64,000 nt of DNA. Origin: Siderastrea siderea. Lineage: Eukaryota > Cnidaria > Anthozoa > Scleractinia > Rhizangiidae. The notes beneath the pieces were generated by a model, which was not told where the DNA came from, searched no databases, and was given only the letters and a program-made list of their open reading frames with translations. This document shows, piece by piece, positions 23,401-30,417 of the stretch (its first letter is position 1; the number at the start of each line of letters is the position of its first letter). The position numbers and the translations under genes are program-made. The stretch lies in the NCBI GenBank assembly GCA_964030785.1, contig OZ034979.1:38598984-38662983 (forward strand), written 5' to 3'.

Positions 23401-24494
23401 TTACCCCAAAATATCGGCGTTTCGTCCTCAAAGAGGCGAGGAGCACCACCGCACCGCACCGCTCCTTCCCCCACCCCCACCGCACTGCACAGCCCCCTCC
23501 CCCTCCCCCTCCGACCGAATGCTGAAAAGACAGCGCAATGAAAACCACAGGCAGCCAGAGTGAAGGAAGCGGGAATTAAATAACATGAGTTATAATTGAT
23601 AGCAAATGCGATTTGTCTCTCACCTCCAACTGTGAATAACTTTTGCATCCATTCAAGGGCCTTGGAATCAATAGAGGAAAACAGAGCGGCGTGTTTACCA
23701 GAAATGCATGTTTCTCCGCGTGCGTAAACCCCAAGTACGAGCCAAGAGCGATTCCGTTGGATAACAAGAGGACTTCCTTGATCGATGGAACACATTCCAT
23801 GAGTTCCGGACTCAACACACCATGATCTGTCCAACAAATCGTGATGATTTCCACCTTCATGAACGTTCTGAAGACAAACTCGAGCGAGCCACACATCGTC
23901 TTCGTGTAGCGTTCTAAACGGGGGTCGCGCAGATGAACGGACGTGACCCCATCCCGTAACCTTAGCTGAACGATTTGCAGCACGGCGTATCGAGTTTACA
24001 AACTCTGCGCCTGGGAGTTCTATTCGCGATACACGTTGATCATTAGGTAGCAGAACGTCTCGTGCTAGATACAACAGACCAAAGTTACCAATCGACGTGT
24101 TTGCATTGTATTTGGGATACACAAACGTTTCCAGCACGGGAACTGAATCAACCCCTGGAGTTTCGAAATCGATTTTTTGGTTTCCCACTCTGATAAACAA
24201 GGGTGTTCGATCGCTCTCGAGAGGACCTTCTACTGGGTATAAACCAGCCGAAGAGAGATGTGTCTTAAGAGCCTGAACGCAAAATGCAGATGTAAGAATC
24301 CATCGCCCGTGTACAAAAACACCACTACAGTTTACGGAGCTTATAAACACATGCCACTGGTAGTGTTCACGAGCTGCATGACTCCGCTTGTTGAGAATCC
24401 TTGAAAGAAGTTTCGACGAAGGTTTGTCTTTAAGAAGCGCTGCAAAAGCGCTTGAGAGGAAACACAGGATGAGCAAGCCCCCAAAGGTAGCCAT
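663..24494 (-). CDS. Secreted protease-homologue/VWDE-like/multi-EGF protein, 18 exons (3' end outside window)
   Basis: This is a gene model assembled by eye. Eighteen GT-AG exons on the minus strand join in consistent phase: 24494-23624, 20337-19948, 19309-19256, 18495-18224, 17176-17063, 16487-16349, 15540-15317, 14338-14265, 12049-11983, 11057-10848, 10473-10286, 9718-9259, 8957-8756, 7960-7791, 6492-6289, 6060-5847, 5080-1343, 849-663. They total 7,778 coding bases with no internal stop. Domain order is signal peptide, trypsin-fold pseudoprotease (about 45-287), D8C (about 340-420), VWDE-type region, VWD (about 695-1000), tenascin-type EGF (about 1065-1090), TIG-like segment (about 1100-1210), Cys-rich plus EGF (1214-1285), then about 27 EGF repeats. 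From exon 2 on the order matches the von Willebrand factor D and EGF domain (VWDE) family. The fused protease domain is the unusual part. Inferred role: an extracellular matrix or secreted adhesive protein. The weakest link is the 3.3-kb intron joining exon 1 to exon 2. Confidence 0.8.
876..985. repeat. (CAAT)n then (GTTC)n/(ATTC)n microsatellite
   Basis: About 18 copies of a CAAT tetranucleotide run straight into GTTC and ATTC units. It sits just upstream of the exon 18 acceptor, in intron 17. Confidence 0.95.
1343..5080 (-). CDS. Exon 17: giant exon with about 26 EGF repeats
   Basis: A single 3,738-base exon between TTTACAG and GTAAGT encodes 1,246 residues. Two EGF repeats and a partial third come first. 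Then comes an insert of about 200 residues (near 4,740-4,100) rich in cysteine and N-glycosylation sequons that is not a normal EGF. About 22 tandem EGF repeats follow (INPCKSNPCKHG-type starts, YTG.FCE-type ends), then a calcium-binding type (DIDEC) and a final pair with GPCPDGFTGNG ends. Neighbouring repeats resemble each other, which points to growth by tandem duplication. Repeats with CKHG or CKNG centres predominate in the middle. Confidence 0.95.
5518..5816. repeat. Imperfect foldback (MITE-like) next to exon 16
   Basis: The left arm starts GAGCTATAGGAAACGAACG and the right arm ends with its complement ...TTTCCTATAGCTC. A second matching pair inside is GCTGTCCCGTGTCTTTG with CAAAGACACGGGACAGC. 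The right arm has an extra 20-base segment. The element ends about 30 bases from the donor of exon 16. Confidence 0.75.
5847..6060 (-). CDS. Exon 16: VWDE cysteine module plus EGF
   Basis: This 214-base exon after TTTGTAG reads NGTCRIDGRCRRQGESNFQ, CKWCSPRHSQQNWT and then an EGF (SGSCTDSICVHGVC..CYCDEGFRG). The C.I.G.C...G..N....C..C.P..S...WT signature is highly characteristic of VWDE-family proteins. The last base joins exon 17 to complete FRGPRC. Confidence 0.85.
6289..6492 (-). CDS. Exon 15: TIG-like segment, second half
   Basis: The exon reads TFLSKATYESYRGVMCDMP, then EVRVSNDGRLWSQPLPF and DGHCLTCTARDVRCEIK. The V.VSNDG..WS strand and following C..C are typical of VWDE. The acceptor chosen (GTCAG, start 6492) keeps phase 0; a nearby better-looking CTCAG would break the phase. 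The donor chosen (AAG then GTTGGT) also keeps frame; a stronger GTAAGT four bases later would not. Confidence 0.75.
6950..7310 (+). pseudogene. 3' fragment of a LINE reverse-transcriptase ORF
   Basis: The plus strand encodes FHDFRAPLFFPRIITQWNNRPPS followed, after a one-register shift near 7,258, by LDSFKYHISCLNRK. This FFPR.I..WN.LP...F pattern is the usual C-terminus of CR1/L2/Jockey-like non-LTR retrotransposons. Only the tail remains and it is frameshifted. It lies in intron 14 of the minus-strand gene. Confidence 0.6.
7494..7700 (+). mobile_element. tRNA-derived SINE
   Basis: A GACGCAGTGGTGAGAGC stretch resembles an A box, and GGTTCGATTCC at 7560-7570 is a good B box, followed by CGGACCCGGC. 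A body beginning TATGTGGGTTGAATTTG and a TCTTTTCTCCGGGTCCTCCG segment follow. Together these suggest a tRNA-headed SINE rather than a functional tRNA, because there is no folded 3' acceptor half. Confidence 0.7.
7791..7960 (-). CDS. Exon 14: end of EGF and start of TIG-like segment
   Basis: This 170-base exon after TCTATTAG reads GYTSDDCSVDSRRPPKLIRV, then CKQIRVVGEGFHNSRDLLC and VAKMK. The first part closes the EGF of exon 13. The PP.L..V...G.C......V.G.GF.....L.C pattern is that of an IPT/TIG-like fold as found after the EGF in VWDE proteins. Confidence 0.8.
7961..8755. other. Intron 13; no gene seen
   Basis: The interval contains A/T-rich sequence and a C-rich then A-rich run at about 8,569-8,640. 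No exon or recognisable transposon was found. Confidence 0.5.
8756..8957 (-). CDS. Exon 13: tenascin-type EGF start
   Basis: This 202-base exon starts in phase 0 after TTTTAG and ends one base into a codon at GTATCA. It reads YTGISSIAWGAAVMFQDLC and then CPRLCSDRGRCIEGICKCRRG, a tenascin-type EGF module completed by exon 14 (YTSDDC). This order, VWD then Cys-helix then EGF, is as in VWDE. Confidence 0.85.
9259..9718 (-). CDS. Exon 12: VWD C-terminal half and cysteine-rich region
   Basis: This 460-base exon begins after TTTTCAACAG and ends at GTAAAT. It starts with LLDSESLFRYKPL; the SLFRY motif is shared by VWDE proteins after the VWD core. A basic Cys-rich stretch follows (KKCKNCESKCRRR), then NVDQLLRICIRDMR, which joins directly to YTGISSIAWG in exon 13. 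No stop occurs in frame. Confidence 0.85.
9868..10165. repeat. Degenerate (GTCA)n / (ATTC)n tetranucleotide array
   Basis: About 300 bases of GTCA units interrupted by ATTC units and single changes, in intron 11. The interruptions suggest an old array. Confidence 0.95.
10286..10473 (-). CDS. Exon 11: VWD domain with TGLCG motif
   Basis: The acceptor is CTAG and the donor GTAATG. The exon reads VYFPSGVYIR, LNVQIQSSGRDF and then VTGLCG, the hallmark of VWD domains (usually GLCGNFN). The sequence after Cys-Gly is Val-Gly-Gly, so the GNF(N/D) tail is altered. It ends two bases into a codon that exon 12 completes. Confidence 0.85.
10848..11057 (-). CDS. Exon 10: VWD domain core
   Basis: This 210-base exon is in phase 0 on both sides, bounded by CATGCAG and GTGAGG. 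It reads VHTRFWTC, then SFCVCGVAARDGDDVIVIDMCGG. The R.W.C, C.CG and D.C features are the conserved strands of the VWD domain in VWDE proteins. Confidence 0.85.
11358..11486. repeat. (GTCA)n-(CAAT)n-(CGGT)n compound microsatellite
   Basis: Short GTCA units lead into about 14 CAAT units, then five CGGT units and GTCA again. It lies in intron 9, with the same unit types as the other two arrays in this gene. Confidence 0.95.
11983..12049 (-). CDS. Exon 9: VWD domain, continued
   Basis: This 67-base exon between a T-rich TTCGCAG acceptor and GTTTGT reads YYRIPSGVTTFVSYK then MRPFE. It corresponds to the G.Y.LY.S...FEV strand of a VWD domain, and the next exon starts with the expected VHTRFWTC. 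Confidence 0.75.
12361..14041. mobile_element. Large foldback element (about 1.7 kb, arms about 640 nt)
   Basis: The left arm (about 12,361-13,002) and right arm (about 13,378-14,041) are close reverse complements. For example, the same shadow peptide beginning MGEKLRFIFF is found on the plus strand at 12,620 and on the minus strand at 13,809. The outer ends share ACAGGCAGCCCAAGC. The loop is about 375 bases. The right arm has a small insertion near 13,580-13,630. No transposase is present. It lies in intron 8, between two exons of the VWD domain. Confidence 0.85.
14265..14338 (-). CDS. Exon 8: start of VWD domain (divergent)
   Basis: This 74-base exon lies between TTTTCGTAG and GTCAGG. It is the only frame found that bridges exon 7 (ends phase 0) and exon 9 (starts with one base). 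It reads VLSKDIPTPRCYLFTESYIRTLSG and then Arg. In VWD domains this place normally has Cys..DPH..TFDG; here it is ESY..TLSG, so the usual Asp-Pro-His is lost. The exon is small and divergent but fits in length and phase. Confidence 0.7.
14391..14545. repeat. Near-perfect palindrome (MITE)
   Basis: GATATGAATTTTATGTTCG is followed about 90 bases later by its near complement. The centre is GAGTGAGCGCAGCGAACGAG. The arms include GGCAAACACAATATCTCAC and its exact complement. It lies about 50 bases upstream of exon 8. Confidence 0.85.
14546..15316. other. Intron 7; no gene seen
   Basis: A/T-rich, with short ORFs in both strands that look random. Part of it may belong to the element around the palindrome to the left, since GGAGTGGCGTATGG near 14,869 recalls its edge. 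Confidence 0.3.
15317..15540 (-). CDS. Exon 7: VWDE N-terminal module, continued
   Basis: This 224-base exon starts with a two-base remainder after CACTCAG and ends in phase 0 at a strong GTAAGT donor. It contains ESPRMLSTP, a CSRRDCGLKVVRLVAV strand and SPLWNSYDPPDAF. The C..CGLKV.RL pattern fits the beta-rich module before the VWD domain. Confidence 0.8.
16349..16487 (-). CDS. Exon 6: VWDE N-terminal module, continued
   Basis: This 139-base exon lies between CTGCAG and GTATGT. It reads VEPSSLVISEDHKMKEI, then a Val-Cys-Pro-Thr-Asp-His-Pro-Asn-Cys motif, and ends LVPAV plus one base. That base completes the first codon of exon 7. There is no stop in frame. Confidence 0.8.
16700..16870 (+). 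repeat. Interspersed repeat, possible LINE 3' end (copy A)
   Basis: It contains CAAGCTAATTTGCGGGTGG close to a 3' end of TTGTATTGTATTGTA. A related CTAAGCTAATTTGCGGATAG lies near 56,875-56,900, so this is a dispersed repeat. No coding capacity is left. Confidence 0.5.
17063..17176 (-). CDS. Exon 5: VWDE N-terminal module, continued
   Basis: This 114-base exon is flanked by TTTCCTAG and GTATAA and is in phase 0 at both ends. It reads IACEVTTFYSESPDVQSP followed by F.SRDFYVGVKV, a stretch typical of the VWDE N-terminal region. It joins in frame to the GDT end of exon 4. Confidence 0.8.
17624..17831. mobile_element. TTAA-flanked MITE, family TTAA-CCCTTTCACTCC (copy 1)
   Basis: It is flanked by TTAA at 17,620-17,623 and 17,832-17,835. 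The ends are TTCTTTCACTCCTAGTAG and the complement-like ACTCTGGGAGTGAAAGGG. A second copy is at 18,806-19,004 in the opposite orientation. It lies in intron 4 and has no coding capacity. Confidence 0.8.
17835..18168. mobile_element. MITE with 40-bp terminal inverted repeats and TTA target duplication
   Basis: The ends AGGTGATGCTACACGGGACG and the complement of CGTCCCGTGTAACATCACCT match over about 40 bases. TTA lies on both sides (17,832-17,834 and 18,169-18,171), as for PIF/Harbinger elements. The insertion used the TTAA that closes the preceding MITE, so the two are adjacent. Confidence 0.85.
18224..18495 (-). CDS. Exon 4: VWDE N-terminal module
   Basis: This 272-base exon reads VRGPYPTLAGPPQITP through EFHLGDT with no stop, between a CTACAG acceptor and a GTGAGT donor. 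It carries a VTWYK strand and an acidic FESAEFHLGD end, like the extracellular beta-sandwich that precedes the VWD domain in VWDE proteins. A shadow open frame extends beyond both splice sites but does not continue the homology. Confidence 0.8.
18806..19004. mobile_element. TTAA-flanked MITE (copy 2, inverted)
   Basis: TTAA at 18,802-18,805 opens the element (CCCTTCCACTCCCAGAG) and a decayed TCAA at 19,005-19,008 closes it after TTGGGAGTGAGAGGG. It is the same family as 17,624-17,831 and lies in intron 3. Confidence 0.75.
19256..19309 (-). CDS. Exon 3: short linker micro-exon (54 nt)
   Basis: A TTCTCAG acceptor and a GTAAGG donor bracket 54 bases that read Arg-Arg-Ile-Pro-Cys-Gly-Pro-Gly..Cys-Lys in the only frame compatible with both neighbours. 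The two cysteines suggest a small knuckle between the D8C domain and the next module. The phase match on both sides (1 in, 1 out) is the main support. Confidence 0.7.
19948..20337 (-). CDS. Exon 2: D8C-type cysteine-rich domain
   Basis: The exon begins in phase 1 after a CAG acceptor, so its first codon completes with the last G of exon 1 to give Asp-Lys-Pro-Gln-Cys. The sequence has the D8C pattern seen in uromodulin, GP2 and VWDE: a WYKLE strand, a Cys-Pro..Cys-Gly-Thr centre, W..P.GHP, and a late VTHCGDFVVYRL strand followed by cysteines. It ends one base into a codon at a GTTATT donor. In VWDE proteins this domain normally follows the signal peptide directly, so the extra upstream domain is notable. 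Confidence 0.85.
20338..23623. other. Intron 1 (3.3 kb); repeats only
   Basis: The interval holds a GGGGGTACTC...GAGTACCCCC inverted pair (about 20,868-21,257), an ATTCTCGTCCCCAGAGCCCA repeat at about 21,554 (also at about 39,879), the ATAGA microsatellite, a duplicated 70-base unit at about 22,517 and 22,634, and a C-rich tract near 23,460-23,515. No alternative signal-peptide exon for the VWDE part was found here. That supports exon 1 being the protease-like exon, but does not prove it. Confidence 0.5.
21700..21767. repeat. (ATAGA)n microsatellite
   Basis: About 13 ATAGA units with one change (GACTAG) near the end. Confidence 0.95.
23624..24494 (-). CDS. Exon 1: signal peptide and catalytically dead trypsin-fold domain
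   Basis: The ATG is at 24494 and is followed by a hydrophobic leader ending near residue 18 (MATFGGLLILCFLSSAFA). Residues about 45-287 follow the chymotrypsin-fold pattern: a Cys56/Cys72 pair around the His loop, a GWGHV strand at 181-185, and a terminal helix with EWMQKLF. All three catalytic positions are changed: the TAAHC box reads TSAFC (His to Phe71), the DIALL box reads NFGLL, and the GDSGGP box reads IDQGSP (Ser to Gln239). It is therefore a serine-protease homologue without peptidase chemistry. The exon ends after 290 codons plus one base at a GTGAGA donor. Reading through the donor gives only low-complexity Gly/Arg sequence, so splicing there is likely. It could instead be a separate gene with an unseen last exon. 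Confidence 0.8.
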
Positions 24495-24949
24495 CGTGCA
24501 TGTCAGGTGTTTTACCTTGATTGTTCCTTGGCATTTGTTGATGGTTTTGTTGTAACCAAAAATCGCAGCTCATCTCTTGTCATCAGGTTAATCGCCTCTC
24601 ATAAGTCATAACAGACAAAACATCTCATTTCACACTGACACGTGGTTTGTTGATAGATATGTCAAGCGACACTGTAAAATCCCGCCTAGGTCTTTGCCCT
24701 GGGCTTATTTACCATTATGTTTTCTTTACTGAATATTTCGGGTGGCGTAAAATGCAAACAAATATTTTCTTGCATAATATAAAAGTTACATCCCGGGACA
24801 AGTAAAAACAGAAAGTATATAACTGACACGATCCACTCTTGATTAGGGTGAACAAAAAAATGGAATCATTTTTCAAATAAGAACCGGAACAACAGCGCTT
24901 TAAAAATACACCCGGGGCAAAAGTCACTCTATTTTACAGCCGAAATACT

Positions 24950-25515
24950 CAGCGCGTTCCGTTTACGGGGAATGACTTTCATTAATCGGGAACGGATTGC
25001 ACTACTGGAATTAAAATTCCACTTTCAAATTGAATGTTGTAATGTTCCAACAGTAGCGTTGTTCCAAATAAGGAATGCTGATTGGTTTATCATTGACATC
25101 TGGCGAATGTTCACGTGCAAGGAGCAGACTGTTGGCGGCTTGACATATCGGACCTGATCTGTGTTCGCTCAACAAAATATTAATCGCAAGTACTTTTATC
25201 CGTGAAGAAATAGTCTGCTATTATAAAATTGTGAAGAATAATTTCATAAAAACAAGTGTGCTGTAAATGCACAAGAAAAGTTCCTGAAAATTGAGAAAAA
25301 TTCCCTGTAATGTCAAACCGACTGAAACCAACAGCCGCCAACGGTTTCGTATTTCGCGTGTGATCTTTTAGCAACCAAATCAACATTCGTTACTTCGAAT
25401 GAGTCTACCGTTGGAAGATTTCAATCTTCAATTTAAAAATGGAATTTTGATTCCAATAATGCAATCCGTTCCGGATTAATGAAAATCATTCCTAAATAAT
25501 GAGCGGAACGCGCTG
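24950..25515. mobile_element. MITE with CAGCGCGTTCCG inverted ends
   Basis: The left end CAGCGCGTTCCG and right end CGGAACGCGCTG are exact complements, and the next 60 bases also match imperfectly (GGAACGGATTGCA on one side, TGCAATCCGTTCC on the other). The CAG tip recalls hAT elements, but no 8-bp duplication was seen. It lies upstream of the protease-homologue gene start. Confidence 0.7.
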
Positions 25516-25774
25516 ACTATTTTAACTATGAGGTTTTTCCGTTTCCATATTTTTCGGCTTTAGCATAAAAAAGATCAAACATTCATTCGCTCTTTGAGAC
25601 TTAGAAAAGAATGTGTAAGAAATATTTTGTTCTGAGTGAGGGCCATGAGGATCGAGTTGCAACATAACCTCATTTTACGACTTTTCAGGATGGATACCCG
25701 CGGCGGAACCGCAATTTGCCCTCAAACGGACGGCAACTTGATTCTTCCGGCAGTGAAACTGAAAGAGGTTTAGA

Positions 25775-28700
25775 GGCCGACCATTTAACTCTTGAGGGGG
25801 GGGGGGGATGATTTCTGGTCAGCAAGCTTTTTTTTTTCTAGCAACCTGGTGGGCAGGATATTTTTTCCCTTCTAAATGCTCTGCAGAATACTTTTTCTTC
25901 CTCGTCATTTCTCTGCAGGATTTTTTTCCTCAAAAAAGTGTCATGTGTTTACATTTACAGAATGTATTTACATTTACATTGTGGTTATTACCCCGCCGTC
26001 AGGACGGAGTCTAGTAATACCCATTTTTTTTTCGTGGTTTTTTTGTTTGTTTTGGTGGTCACTTGCCCCAGACCTCCGGTTTTCGCTCGGCCAAACAAAT
26101 ACTCGTCGTGTCTTTCGCTACACAGGCAAGGGCTTTTATCTTGAGTGACCGTAACATATTTTACACCCCCCGGGGGGGGGGGGACAACAACGGCGGGGTC
26201 TAATGCTCCTGGGGCTTTTCTTGTTGTTGTAATAGTTCAATATGGAGCTAACTGTTATACTGAATATGTTATAATAGAGATATATCTTATTTACAAATAT
26301 TTAAACATAGAAAAATATAAATACACGTTATTTACGGTTGACAACAAGAATCATAGAATAGTTTCATAACGGAGGGTGTAAACTGCAGGTTGCAGGTTGC
26401 AGGTTGCAGGTTGCGATTATATATTTTTTTCAAACAGAAGATGTATGATCTTTATATGGTACGTTTCTACTTAAATTTCTTCAAGAAAATCAGAATTGTT
26501 TCATTTCTAAAGAAACCTTGGTAATGAGAAACTTGAACTGGACTAGACTCTTGGTATGTAAGTTTGCGGAACCGTTTCAATGTGTTCTCGCAGATACGCC
26601 ACACTCCCAATTTGGAATGGAAATATTAGGTGAAAGGTGCGGTTTAATCGTTAACTATTGGCGATGATCCATCGAGGCCATAATGGAGATCAACCGCCAC
26701 CCACTTTAAATTTCCCGAAGATGCTGAGATTTTTGAGTCCGTGGAGTTGACAATTTTAGGAAAAATCACGATAGTTGTAAGTTTCCAAAACATGTTTTGA
26801 CAAACTGCTGTCATCTTCAGTTCAGCAATTACCATTACATTTTCAATTGGTGTAATACATACAAGTATTAAGACAGGCGGTTTTAATAACAACAATAGAA
26901 TGACTCGATCACAGGATTGTAAAGATTACAGGATCGGGCATTAATTTAACTGCTAATGTATAATGGGAACTTATTGAAATTACCAGTAAGCTTGCATCAT
27001 AAATGCAAACAAAATCCAGTTATATTAACCAGCCAAAAACCAGTCACCTTGCAGAACTGAAATTAACATTTCAACTTAATTTCAATTCGATATGTTGTGC
27101 AAAGTGCAAGTAATCAAATTAAACATGCTGCACATTATTGTGTATTGGCACATTCTTGCTTAGTAAACTATAGGGACATGAAAACTACAACATTGAACTT
27201 TGAAATGTTTCTTTTCAGAATGTTCTTCAAACACTTTTGTAAAGTAGAGCTTGAGGCCAAATTTGGGGCCAAATTCTTTTCTCGTTTGGCAATTTTGCAG
27301 CCCGTCAAGCTAGTTTTCGATTGCCATTGATACTTCGACACTGGTTCCGAAAACATCTGAGTGGTTTTTTTTTGTCTGAGGCATTTCATTCGCTTTTATA
27401 CAAGCGCAACGTGTACACTTTTAACCACAACCGTGTGAAAGTATTAGCACTTTCACTTTTTATCCGCCACAAATTTATGCTTATTAAAGCAAGACACAGA
27501 AACGCTCGTGAAAAAATAAAATTCTTGAAACTCGTTGCTTTTGACGATGTTATCGGCTTTTCACGTGTAAATCATGGGTTTTATTTGGTTCGGATTGGTG
27601 ATGATATACAACAAAAATGCTGCTCTCGAACCTACAAACATGCAAAATTAAACCTGCTGAACAAAACCTGGTAAAACTGTATGACCCCATCGGCATGACA
27701 CCTCTGTCTTTGCCAAGTCTCTTTTGTTCAAAGTTTGATATTCCTTCGTCCTAACTAAGCTACTTGGGAGACTTTTTTTATGGCATGCCTTTTCATATAA
27801 AAAGGACAATTTTTACAAATAATTGAAGCCATTCTTACTCCTTTAATTTTGTTATCCTTTAATTAACTGCTTTTTACTTTGTAATTAACCTGCAACCCGC
27901 AACTTGCAACCCGCTACCTACAACCCGCAACCTGCAACCTGCACCTGCACCCTGCAACCTGCAACCTGCACCTGCAACCTGCAACCTGCAACCTGCAACC
28001 TGCAACCTGCAACCTGCACCTGCAACCTGCACCTGCAGCCTGCAACCTGCAACCTGCAACCTGCAACCTGCAGTTTACACCCTCCGGTTTCATAACAAGA
28101 ATTAAGGATTTAACCAAGGTTTGAAATGGCAGAGGGTGGGGAATTTAAAAATTTTAGTGACCCAAAATATTTGAAAATGTCAATCATTATAGCCCTTGGG
28201 TATGCCTGCACTCCCCCATTGGGGCTAGACATTGATAGGTGCATTACTAAAACATCGCAAAAATCAAAAATGGCAAAAATGTTATATGTTATAAATGTTA
28301 TGTTACATGAAAATGCTTCAGTTAAAAAGATTAAAAATGAACAAATTATTTTTCTTTGTCTAATAAAACTTGATTCTTTAAATAGAAAAATTTACCTCCA
28401 TTACTGCTTGTGATATTATAAAGCTAACGAGTTTGGATACAGTACGAGCCAGCGAGCCAGAAATCCCTAATCCCAATAAAAAGGCTAACCGCAAGCTACC
28501 TATAAAGGAACTGTAGGCTAACTGCAGTGCTAACTAGGCTAGCCAATGTGTAATTTAGGCTAACCATAATGGCCTACATGACTCCTATGACTCGCGAGCC
28601 TTGTGAACCGTGCAAGCCAGAAATCCCATTATATCCCATTATATAGGGCTAACCGCAAGCTACCTATTAAAGCTAATAGCCGTAGGCTAACCGGAATGTT

Positions 28701-29031
28701 GTTTTGGCTAAACCAGAGTGTGATTTAGGCTAACTGGAGTGGCTCGCTGGCTCACAGATTGTCGGACCCTATAAAGCTAAGAATGCATTGCACATTCTGA
28801 AGCATAACCAACTCCAGAGTTTAAAGGGAGCAAGGGAAGAATGGTTGCAGTTTTGCTGGGATTTCGTTAAGTCCCCCTGGAATGATGAAATAGCTTTGCT
28901 TGCAGCAGTGCAAGAATTTTTTTTTCTATTTCATTTGTGCTGCATGCAATTTTTTTCTTCCGACAAGGGCTTGCAGGAAATTTTTTTTTCGAAATCATCA
29001 ACACCCCCCCTCAAGAGTTAAATGGTCGGCC
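25775..29031. mobile_element. 3.3-kb inverted-repeat DNA element (outer)
   Basis: The ends GGCCGACCATTTAACTCTTG and its complement face each other, followed inward by G- or C-runs and then T-rich sequence on both sides. A second element is inserted in the middle. No transposase ORF was recognised. The right half holds degenerate repeats of GGCTAACCGCAAGCTACC (about 28,480 and 28,650). Confidence 0.7.
26370..28086. mobile_element. 1.7-kb DNA element with perfect tips, 9-bp TSD and 7-bp terminal tandem repeats
   Basis: The left tip CGGAGGGTGTAAACTGCAGG and the right tip are exact complements. GTTTCATAA is found directly outside both ends (26,361-26,369 and 28,087-28,095). Inside the tips lie arrays of GCAGGTT: four units on the left and about 20 units on the right (27,890-28,070), with some GCAGGT variants. 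The largest ORF (27,321-27,674) resembles nothing I recognise. The 9-bp duplication suggests a Mutator-like, non-autonomous element. Confidence 0.85.
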
Positions 29032-30417
29032 CCTTATATATTCACATTTTAAATATACACAATTGCGCGTTTTGTTTGTTTTTGTTTTCCTTTTTTGAAC
29101 TTCCCCCCAGTACTGAACCGCACTACGGCATTTACGGTATTTATTATTACGGTACCTAGGATATTTAAGCACATTACAATATTATCAGCATTCATTTTAC
29201 GGTATTTTGAGCTGAGCGTACTACGATATTTATTTTACTAGGGCGGGCCCACCAAAGGGTCATGTGGCATGACAATAGCATAGCGACTGAAATCACTTTT
29301 TTTTGCACAAAAGACGTAAAAGGACTACAGACTAGACACATAGCTAACAACTATTTGTTATTGACAACTAAAATATTAATGTTATCGACGCCTTATTCTG
29401 TCCGATTCAAGTATTCTAAACAGTGGAGTGTTTAAGAGGCTGTCTCCGTAACAGCGGTCTGGTCGATCTGGGTTGAAAGATAGATTTCGCTCATTTCGTG
29501 TGTGTTGAAAGACTTTCATGTACCTATACTAAAGCCACAATCTGCTTGATCGGATCTTTTAAATTTGTGGAGTTTTAAGGGATTTTCGGTTCACCGAAGG
29601 GAACGCTTGTGACGGCCCACATCGAGGTTGAAATTTTACCCAACTTTGAAGATCAATTTAACAAGAACTAACAAACCCTGTACAAAACAAACACCGCAGC
29701 CAGTTATAATAAGTCTTTTTTATTCACTAAAGCGACTTTTGTGACCGTTGAGTTTGAATCCAGCTAGCGGTGAGACTTTAACGACACCTTCGTTGCACAG
29801 CTTAATCAAACACGCGAAGCCCGATCAATTTCAAAACGTATTTTTGAAAAAGTGAGATGGCCTATTTTAACCAAACCAACACAGCTGAAAAGTAGGCACC
29901 ATAGCCAAGGTCATCACCGAGAAAAACCTTGCGGCCAGTCCATGATGACAAATATACAACTCTGCTAACTTGCCTAATTTCGACGATCTCCAGGTTTTGC
30001 CTCGATTTTGAGAGACTTGTGCGTAGACGTTGAAGAAGGGCTTCAAATTTCCGATATTACTCAAAACACACTTCTCAAGAGAAGATTATAATAAAGAAAC
30101 GTAGCTTCTTCTGAAAACTATACCCATTTCCAGACTAGATCGCACAAACCTTACCCTATTTCAGACCAAAATGGTCTAAATCTACACCCTGTTTCAGACT
30201 AGACGGGCTCGAAAACCATACCCTTTGGCGCCGCACATACCTATCTAGCTTATATAAGGGAGCACCCTCCCCTCCCCCCCCCCCGGGATTTGGAGATGGC
30301 TCAGGGCAGTTGAAAACTATTAGGAGTAGTCGTTCCTATAGGATCAGGTAGTTTTGTGATTATTTCAATAAACACTGTTCTCATTTTGTATTTTCCTTAA
30401 GATATATATATATATAT

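Noticed and set aside
23355..23623. C-terminal extension of the protease-like ORF
   Set aside because: It is Gly/Arg low-complexity sequence after a good donor and after the natural end of the trypsin fold.
27890..28070. Telomere-like or CRISPR-like repeat
   Set aside because: The 7-base unit has no spacers and lies just inside transposon tips; it is not a TTAGGG-type telomere.
27874..28117. ORFs of 60-67 codons with repeated CRLQVAG or QPATC words
   Set aside because: They are translations of the GCAGGTT tandem array in several frames, not proteins.
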